11,168 nt of DNA, taken from contig NVVT01000009.1 of NCBI GenBank assembly GCA_002733465.1, forward strand, positions 114,175-125,342. Direction: 5' to 3'. Shown piece by piece: positions 5,932 through 11,168 of the stretch; position 1 is the first letter of the stretch; every line of letters begins with the position of its first letter. This stretch comes from Kangiella sp. GTDB lineage: Bacteria; Pseudomonadota; Gammaproteobacteria; Enterobacterales; Kangiellaceae. The notes under the pieces were generated by a model. The model saw nothing but the letters and a program-made list of their open reading frames with translations. It was not told the origin of the DNA and searched no databases. A program made the translations under genes and the position numbers.

Positions 5932-7296
5932 ATGTTTGATTTTTATCGTCTAATCAATAAATACATTGTCTACCCACTTTACTATTGGAAAAGTGGCGAT
6001 AAACGATTGACTCGGTTAGCTGAACTTGAGAAAAATCAATATCTCTCTCTCAAAGAACTAGAAGCACTTCAATTAAAACGATTACAAGAAATTATTCAGT
6101 ACGCCTTTGACAATACAAAATATTATAGAAGAATCATGCAAGAACGACAGCTTACGCCATCTGATTTTACGTGTCTAAAAGATGTGGAGAAATTACCGCT
6201 GTTAACTAAAGCTATTATTCAAGAAAATATGCAAGATATGATATCTAAATCTTATCCCTTTGAATCATTAATAAAAGATAGTTCTGGCGGTTCAACTGGC
6301 GAACCAACTATTTATTACAAAAATAAAGATCGTCATAATTTAAGAAGAGCCGATCAAATTAGACATGATCGATGGTCAGGATGGGACATCGGTAAACGTA
6401 AAGCCTTAATATGGGGAGCGCAAAGAGATCTTAAAGCGGTACAATCTTTTAGGGAAAATATCATTGCAACTTATATAGAACGCAACTGGGAGCTTGATGC
6501 GTTCGAAATGTCCGATAGCGAAATGAAATCGTTCACCAAGCAATTAGAAAAACTGCAGCCTAGTATGATTTTAGGTTATGCCAATGCTTTAGAACTTTAC
6601 GCAAAGTATTTATTGAAGAATGAACCTAACCATAAAATCAAACTCGATGGCATTGTTTCATCTGCAGAAACTCTGACAGATGAAAAACGAAAAACAATTG
6701 AAAAAGCACTCCATTGCAAAGTTCTTAATCGTTATGGTTCCCGTGAAGTTGGTTTAATAGCAAGCGAATGTAAACAACAAAAAGGATTGCATATAAACGC
6801 TGACAATTTACTGGTAGAACTTGTTGATAATAATGGACATGCCGTGAGCGAAGGCAACGGCGATATTATAGTGACCGATTTTTGGAACTTTGGAATGCCC
6901 ATCATTCGTTACAAGCTAGGAGATGTTGGAAAAGTATCCCAATCCAATTGTGACTGCGGTAGGAACCTTCCACTACTTGGAAGCGTTGAAGGACGCAGTG
7001 GTGATTTCTTTGTAAAACCAGATGGCAGTAAAATTCATGGCGAGTACTTCACTCATTTATTTTATGAATTACCTCAAGTAAAGCAATTTCAGATGATTCA
7101 ACAATCGCTAGAACAAATTGATCTTAAAATAGTCGAAACCTCAAAACAAAACAACAACGATTATTTAAAGCCTATCATTTCAAAAACAAAAGCAATGTTA
7201 GGAGAGCAAGCAAAAGTCAATGTCGAAATACTAGATGAAATAAAGCCAACATCGACAGGCAAGCTTCTTTTTACAATCTCGAAAATTACCGACTAG
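5932..7296 (+). CDS. CapK/PaaK-like adenylate-forming enzyme (phenylacetate-CoA ligase family)
   Basis: 454 aa, the usual length for CapK-type proteins in polysaccharide loci. The nucleotide-binding loop is SSGGSTGEP (117-125). Further ANL-superfamily signatures are the adenine/acyl site NRYGSRE (266-272), the ribose-binding aspartate in YKLGDVG (327-333), and a C-terminal hinge and lid region from about 354 (EGRSGDFF). Cys280, Cys340 and Cys342 (SECK...NCDCGR) match the cysteine cluster seen in PaaK-like proteins, possibly a metal site. The family activates a carboxylate as an acyl-adenylate and usually passes it to CoA. Polysaccharide-linked CapK homologues have no firm reaction. No acyl carrier, CoA-dependent acyltransferase or amino-acid donor gene is adjacent, so the substrate is open. 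It starts 32 bases after the sulfotransferase gene with no clear ribosome site. Confidence 0.85.
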   Translation: MFDFYRLINKYIVYPLYYWKSGDKRLTRLAELEKNQYLSLKELEALQLKRLQEIIQYAFDNTKYYRRIMQERQLTPSDFTCLKDVEKLPLLTKAIIQENMQDMISKSYPFESLIKDSSGGSTGEPTIYYKNKDRHNLRRADQIRHDRWSGWDIGKRKALIWGAQRDLKAVQSFRENIIATYIERNWELDAFEMSDSEMKSFTKQLEKLQPSMILGYANALELYAKYLLKNEPNHKIKLDGIVSSAETLTDEKRKTIEKALHCKVLNRYGSREVGLIASECKQQKGLHINADNLLVELVDNNGHAVSEGNGDIIVTDFWNFGMPIIRYKLGDVGKVSQSNCDCGRNLPLLGSVEGRSGDFFVKPDGSKIHGEYFTHLFYELPQVKQFQMIQQSLEQIDLKIVETSKQNNNDYLKPIISKTKAMLGEQAKVNVEILDEIKPTSTGKLLFTISKITD

Positions 7297-7309
7297 AGTT
7301 ACTATTGTG

Positions 7310-8485
7310 ATGCCAACAAACAATAATCGTTCCATTGTACTAATTTCTAACCTTTATCCGAATAACTGTGAAACGACCAAAGGATTATTTATTAAACAGT
7401 TAGCGGATTCACTTTCAAATTTGTGTGAGCTAACCGTCGTTTCCCCTATTCCATTTCACCCTTTAGATTTAATTAGAAAACCAGCGATAGTAAAGAAAGA
7501 GATAATAGATGGGATAACGGTTTTACATCCACGATATATTGTTATACCAAAAGTTTTACGTTCTTTAATTGGTTATTTCTTTTATAAAGGTATATTTAGC
7601 ACCGTCAAACAACTTCAGCAACAAGGTAAAGCGGATATCATCTCTGCACATTGGATATACCCCGATGGTTACGGGGCTTATTTAGTGGCAAAAAAATTGC
7701 AGATCCCTTTTTCAATCCACGCTTTGGGTTGTGACATCAATGACTATACAAAGTATAGAATTCGTAGAATATTAATCATAGATGCATTAAACAGTTCGAA
7801 TATTAACATCGTTAAAAGCCACGCGCTCAAAGACAAAATAACATCTCTTGGTGTTGACTCAACTAAGACAGTCGTTATCCACAACGGTGTTGATCAAAAT
7901 AAATTTTGTCGTAAAGAGCACGATGAAGCGAGAAAAGAAATTGAGTCATATTCGGATAAAATTACTTTTAATGCTCAAACTAAATACTGTTTATTTATTG
8001 GTAATTTCCAGATAGAAAAAGGTTTAAACTATTTGTTAGACGCATTTAATAAAATAAAGGATGAAAAAATACATTTAGTCGTTATTGGTGCAGGTCCATT
8101 ACAAAATAAAATTGAATCACAAGTAGATAATTTGAATTTAGAAAAACATGTTACTTTCTTGGGCAAAGTCGAACATAAACTTATACCTCAATATATGAGT
8201 GCTTGTGATCTACTTTGTTTACCTAGCTTGCGAGAAGGCTGTCCTAACGTCGTATTAGAGTCATTGTCGTGCGGAACGCCTGTAGTCGCATCAAACGTTG
8301 GCGCGGTACCCGACATAATAAGCAAGGATGAGTTTGGTGTTATTGTTCCTGCTTGTGATGCTTTGGCGCTATCTAAAGGGATAATAAAAGGGCTTAAACT
8401 TAAAGAAAATACATTACCAAAATTCGAATGGTATAACTGGCAAGAAAATGCCATAAAGGTTAATAACGAGCTACAAAATTTATAA
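7310..8485 (+). CDS. Glycosyltransferase family 4 (GT-B fold)
   Basis: 391 aa. The N-terminal half is an acceptor-binding Rossmann domain opening with 'SIVLISNLYPNN..TTKGLFIKQLA', typical of GT4 enzymes. It also has 'DIISAHWIYPDGYGA' and 'IHALGCDIND' (about 136-145). The C-terminal donor domain has HNGVD (191-195), the 'LFIGNFQIEKGLNYLL' strand-loop, 'ViGaGPL' and the retaining EX7E motif REGCPNVVLE (Glu309 and Glu317), followed by SCGTPVVASNVG. It should move a sugar from a nucleotide-activated donor to a lipid-linked or growing glycan on the cytoplasmic face of the membrane. Donor and acceptor are unknown. A GTG (7307) directly precedes the ATG chosen here; the ribosome site is weak for both. 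It is 13 bases past the CapK-like stop, last in the plus-strand operon, and its final codons form one arm of the hairpin at 8471-8499. Confidence 0.92.
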   Translation: MPTNNNRSIVLISNLYPNNCETTKGLFIKQLADSLSNLCELTVVSPIPFHPLDLIRKPAIVKKEIIDGITVLHPRYIVIPKVLRSLIGYFFYKGIFSTVKQLQQQGKADIISAHWIYPDGYGAYLVAKKLQIPFSIHALGCDINDYTKYRIRRILIIDALNSSNINIVKSHALKDKITSLGVDSTKTVVIHNGVDQNKFCRKEHDEARKEIESYSDKITFNAQTKYCLFIGNFQIEKGLNYLLDAFNKIKDEKIHLVVIGAGPLQNKIESQVDNLNLEKHVTFLGKVEHKLIPQYMSACDLLCLPSLREGCPNVVLESLSCGTPVVASNVGAVPDIISKDEFGVIVPACDALALSKGIIKGLKLKENTLPKFEWYNWQENAIKVNNELQNL

Positions 8486-8499
8486 CTGAAATTTTGTAG
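8471..8499. terminator. Perfect 11-bp hairpin at the convergent gene junction
   Basis: CTACAAAATTT (8471-8481) and AAATTTTGTAG (8489-8499) are exact reverse complements around a 7-base loop. The left arm is formed by the last codons of the glycosyltransferase and the TAA lies in the arm/loop. On the plus strand it is followed by TTACTTTAAT, a modest T-rich tail. It probably ends the six-gene transcript and may also stop transcripts from the converging kinase gene. It is AT-rich, with only three G/C pairs. Confidence 0.55.
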
Positions 8500-8510
8500 T
8501 TACTTTAATC

Positions 8511-8544
8511 CTCGCTAGCTAAAAATAAAAAATTAGCGAGCTAG
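8511..8544. terminator. Second inverted repeat beside the kinase stop codon
   Basis: CTCGCTA (8511-8517) pairs exactly with TAGCGAG (8534-8540) around a 16-base A-rich loop. Alternative pairings exist using CTAGCT/AGCTAG and GCTAA/TTAGC in the same bases. It spans the kinase stop codon. Neither strand has a clean T-run straight after the stem, so it may be an auxiliary terminator or an RNA 3'-end stabiliser rather than a classic intrinsic terminator. Confidence 0.35.
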
Positions 8545-9621
8545 TGCTTTTAATTCTTTTAGGTACCAATTCAAATGACGTCGCTGTGAAAGTGTTTTTA
8601 ATTTCCCTACCATTCCAACATTTCTTTTTCTCGCTCGCAATAACATTTGAACTCTTTCTAACGCAAAAAACAAATTGAAGTATTGCCGTGTAGGATGCTC
8701 AACATCAAAGTCATTTACGCTAGAATCACTTCCATAGCCATCAATAAAACATTGTTTAGATAACTCTATCAATGAGAGCTTTTTGATTGGTTTTAGCTTA
8801 AAAGAGTTAAGTGCTCGATTAAAATAATATAAATCATAGAATTTAGAATCCATTTCGCAATCAGCAAAATCAAAGCCTACAATTTGTTGATTATGAAACA
8901 TCAAATTCCATGGCGCATAATCATTATGCTTTGCTTTTCTCTCAAAGTCTTTTTCTGAGAAATTACTCACAAGCATGTGTGCTTTATTTTCCAATGCAGT
9001 AACTAATTTTGAATCAATTAGTTTACCTGTTTCATCAGAAACTTTTTTAAGATAAACAGAAATTCGTTCTTCTAGGTCTTTTTCATTGGTATGAGTATTA
9101 CCAATAATTGGCATAGATGCTTGAAATTCTTTCAACCACTTACCCGCTCCGTTCATAGATTCTTCTAAAAGAGATATTGATTTTGAATTAAATGGTTTCA
9201 TTCGTTCAATCAAAATATTATCTAACCTGTCACCTTGCATTTCATGCATAGCAAAGGCTGCCTCTTCTTCAAAATATGCAATCGGTTCAACACTGGTGCC
9301 GTAATTAATATCTAAAAACAAGTCAAATACTTGTTTTGTTGAGTCGTACTCAAATTTAATGCGGCCACGTTGCCTTACTTCATGTTCTGGTGGTAGGTAT
9401 GCTAATTTAATGTAAATATTCTTATTATTACTATTAAGAGAGAGCGTTAATTTATATACATGGGTAACAAAATAACTAGAAAATTGCTCAATATCAACGA
9501 TGTCTAGTTCTTTGACGGAAAATTCATTCAAAATTTGATATACCACAGAATCTAATCGTGCGAATGTATCAGAATCTAGCTTCCAACTTTTGTTTGCAAT
9601 AATTTTTTTTAATTGTTTCAT
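8533..9621 (-). CDS. Aminoglycoside-phosphotransferase-fold (APH-like) small-molecule kinase
   Basis: 362 aa. The kinase-like core shows a possible ATP-binding lysine in IYIKLA (69-74, Lys72) and a glutamate in the following helix (near Glu91). The catalytic loop is KHNDYAPWNLM (231-241), with Asp234 and Asn239, and the metal-binding DFAD motif is at 251-254 in 'VGFDFADCEMDSKFYDLYYF'. This matches the APH/choline-kinase superfamily (H-x-D-x4-N and D-x-[DE]). It therefore probably phosphorylates a hydroxyl group on a small molecule or sugar. It lies 46 bases downstream of a Wzx-like flippase on the same strand, suggesting a glycan-intermediate or lipid-linked substrate rather than an antibiotic. 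The C-terminal 60 residues are rich in basic residues (RARKRNVG...SQRRH). No clear Shine-Dalgarno sequence precedes the ATG. Confidence 0.8.
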   Translation of the reverse strand: MKQLKKIIANKSWKLDSDTFARLDSVVYQILNEFSVKELDIVDIEQFSSYFVTHVYKLTLSLNSNNKNIYIKLAYLPPEHEVRQRGRIKFEYDSTKQVFDLFLDINYGTSVEPIAYFEEEAAFAMHEMQGDRLDNILIERMKPFNSKSISLLEESMNGAGKWLKEFQASMPIIGNTHTNEKDLEERISVYLKKVSDETGKLIDSKLVTALENKAHMLVSNFSEKDFERKAKHNDYAPWNLMFHNQQIVGFDFADCEMDSKFYDLYYFNRALNSFKLKPIKKLSLIELSKQCFIDGYGSDSSVNDFDVEHPTRQYFNLFFALERVQMLLRARKRNVGMVGKLKTLSQRRHLNWYLKELKALAR

Positions 9622-9667
9622 TAATTGATATTCATAAATGTTTCATAGAAATTGAGAGCGATGGTTT

Positions 9668-11137
9668 TTATATTATCCAGCCGAGTTTCTTAGGCAGTAA
9701 CCGGCGAATAGACTTCTTTTCTGATTTTCCTAATGCATTGCTAAAACGTAGTGCCACTAAATAAACAACACCATAAATACTACCGGTTAGCGCCAACATT
9801 TCAAAATGTTGTAAATCTAAAGTTAATATCGGTAAAACAACCAGTGCAGCAACTGCTGAAGAAAGTAGTAGTTTTGCCAGAGATACCCACGGGAAGACTG
9901 AAAACATATTGATCTCTAATATCTTAGTAATAATCAGTAGATAGCCAAAGCGTAAAGCCGTACCTACTATCACAGTCGCTAATGGAGCACCTACAATACC
10001 AATTAATTCAATCAATGCAACAGTAAAAGTAATATTTAAGAACACCGCTAACATTGCCATTTTAAAAAGTATCTTAGTTTTACCAACAGCTCGTACAATT
10101 GCATCGTAGCTAGTAATTCGCGTAAGCAAACCCAAGGTGTAAACTTGAAAAATAATCACACTATCAATATAGGCATCTGTAAATAAAAATGGGATTAAAT
10201 GATCTGCTGTCAACAGGAAAAATACCAAGGCTGGATAAATAAACATTGCCATCATTTTAATCGAACTATGCCAGAGTTTAACCACTGCATCTATGTTTCC
10301 CAAACGATATTCTTCTACAAATCTAGGCATTAAAATATTACCTAAAGAATTAGAAATAACATTTAGCATCGGAATTTCCATTGCTCCTCTGGTATAAACC
10401 GCCAATTCTTCAGGGTCATAATATCCACTGACAATTACTTTATCAACAGCAACGCCTAATTGAGATATTGCGCCAGAAAAACCAATCGGTAACGAATAGG
10501 AAAGTTGCTTCGCTACTTCATACTCTTCACCATTGGGATCATCTTGTAATTGAGAGTAAGTATAAAAGATCATTATATAAACGGCTATCAACTGTGCAAC
10601 AAAAAAGTAAAGTAAACTAATCAGAACTTGCTGAAGCTCCCAACCTAAAAGAACCGGAATCAAAATAACCAACAAAAAACCCAAATTAAAAGAACCATTG
10701 ATTGCAACAAATCGCATAACATTTTGAGTTGAGACCATAAAAGGTTCATACAGTTTTATTGGTATTTGAAACAAAATAAATGCTGCGATTAGCCAAGCAT
10801 AATCAGCCAAACTCGGATTGTTCATTTTATCTGAAATAATATCCATTGAGAAATAGAGGCAAATTGAAACTAGTATAGAAACGACGAAAAGCAAACTGAT
10901 AGTATTTTTCATCATTCGCTTTTTTTCTTTTGAGCGAGGCAAAAAATAATATACGCTTGACGGAATTCCAAAAATCGCTAGATAAATAACAGTATTAGCA
11001 ATTAACATTACTTGAATATAACTGCCATATTCGTATTTAGTGAAATATCGAGTTAAAAAGATCGCCAAAATAAAAACACCAACATGTTTTAGCGATTTGC
11101 TAAGGCTGGTTAAAATGACTTGTGTACTTAATCTCAT
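9668..11137 (-). CDS. Wzx-like oligosaccharide flippase (MOP/polysaccharide transport family)
   Basis: 489 aa, highly hydrophobic, with about 12-14 membrane segments spread along its length (for example near 16-30, 43-66, 80-98, 115-130, 150-165, 170-192, 295-315, 325-340, 360-380, 385-405, 420-440 and 447-463). The N-terminal pattern 'STQVILTSLSKSLKHVGVFILAIFLTRYFTKYEYGSYIQVMLIANTV' is typical of polysaccharide biosynthesis (Polysacc_synt) flippases, as is the mid-protein 'GFSGAISQLGVAVDKVIVSGYYDPEELAVYTRGAMEIPM' block (219-257), with its conserved D-K after a membrane helix. Such proteins move undecaprenyl-linked oligosaccharides across the inner membrane. The basic C-terminus (KSEKKSIRRLLPKKLG) is predicted cytoplasmic. 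The start is ATG at 11135-11137 with a weak ribosome site. It is first of the minus-strand pair visible here, and an upstream gene could lie beyond the right edge. Confidence 0.9.
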   Translation of the reverse strand: MRLSTQVILTSLSKSLKHVGVFILAIFLTRYFTKYEYGSYIQVMLIANTVIYLAIFGIPSSVYYFLPRSKEKKRMMKNTISLLFVVSILVSICLYFSMDIISDKMNNPSLADYAWLIAAFILFQIPIKLYEPFMVSTQNVMRFVAINGSFNLGFLLVILIPVLLGWELQQVLISLLYFFVAQLIAVYIMIFYTYSQLQDDPNGEEYEVAKQLSYSLPIGFSGAISQLGVAVDKVIVSGYYDPEELAVYTRGAMEIPMLNVISNSLGNILMPRFVEEYRLGNIDAVVKLWHSSIKMMAMFIYPALVFFLLTADHLIPFLFTDAYIDSVIIFQVYTLGLLTRITSYDAIVRAVGKTKILFKMAMLAVFLNITFTVALIELIGIVGAPLATVIVGTALRFGYLLIITKILEINMFSVFPWVSLAKLLLSSAVAALVVLPILTLDLQHFEMLALTGSIYGVVYLVALRFSNALGKSEKKSIRRLLPKKLGWII

Positions 11138-11168
11138 ATCTTATATATTGTCTTATGTGTTTTATTAT

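Noticed and set aside
8188..8454. Minus-strand 88-codon open frame opposite the glycosyltransferase EX7E region
   Set aside because: The opposite strand carries the conserved GT4 donor-domain motifs, so this is a shadow.
8533..9621. Reading the APH-fold gene as an aminoglycoside resistance gene
   Set aside because: Only the general kinase motifs are shared. The neighbours are glycan genes and no mobile element is present, so a resistance role is unsupported.

Overview
The window looks like a chromosomal stretch from an AT-rich, probably marine, gammaproteobacterium. This is inferred from AT-rich codon use, Gram-negative export signals (a lipobox and Sec signal peptides) and the family content. 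No rRNA, tRNA or housekeeping marker is present to fix the taxonomy. There is no mobile element, CRISPR array or tRNA. No gene-free stretch exceeds 300 bases; the longest, 354-636, holds only a candidate terminator.

Layout. (1) At 1-353 (-) lies the 5' part of a lipoprotein with a cysteine-bearing repeat domain; it runs off the left edge. (2) At 637-2613 (-) is a secreted beta-helix protein that resembles polysaccharide lyases. It is divergent from the next block across a 184-bp intergenic region carrying a perfect 18-bp palindrome and promoter-like hexamers on both strands. (3) At 2798-8485 (+) is a tight six-gene block: a membrane-anchored arylsulfotransferase-like beta-propeller, a 79-aa glycine-rich membrane protein, a 128-aa membrane protein of unknown function, a PAPS-type sulfotransferase, a CapK/PaaK-like adenylate-forming enzyme and a GT4 glycosyltransferase. 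(4) At 8533-11137 (-) is a converging pair: a Wzx-like flippase and, downstream of it, an APH-fold kinase. A perfect 11-bp hairpin separates the two convergent blocks.

How the genes may work together (inference). Glycosyltransferase, flippase, adenylating enzyme and sulfotransferase together point to part of a cell-surface or exopolysaccharide locus in which the glycan is sulfated or otherwise decorated. The beta-helix protein could trim or release the glycan outside the cytoplasm. The distinctive feature is two sulfotransferase types in one operon: a cytoplasmic PAPS-type enzyme, and an ASST-like propeller predicted to face the periplasm. Two small membrane proteins of unknown role lie between them. 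No initiating glycosyltransferase, polymerase or export porin is in the window, so the cluster probably continues past the right edge or elsewhere.
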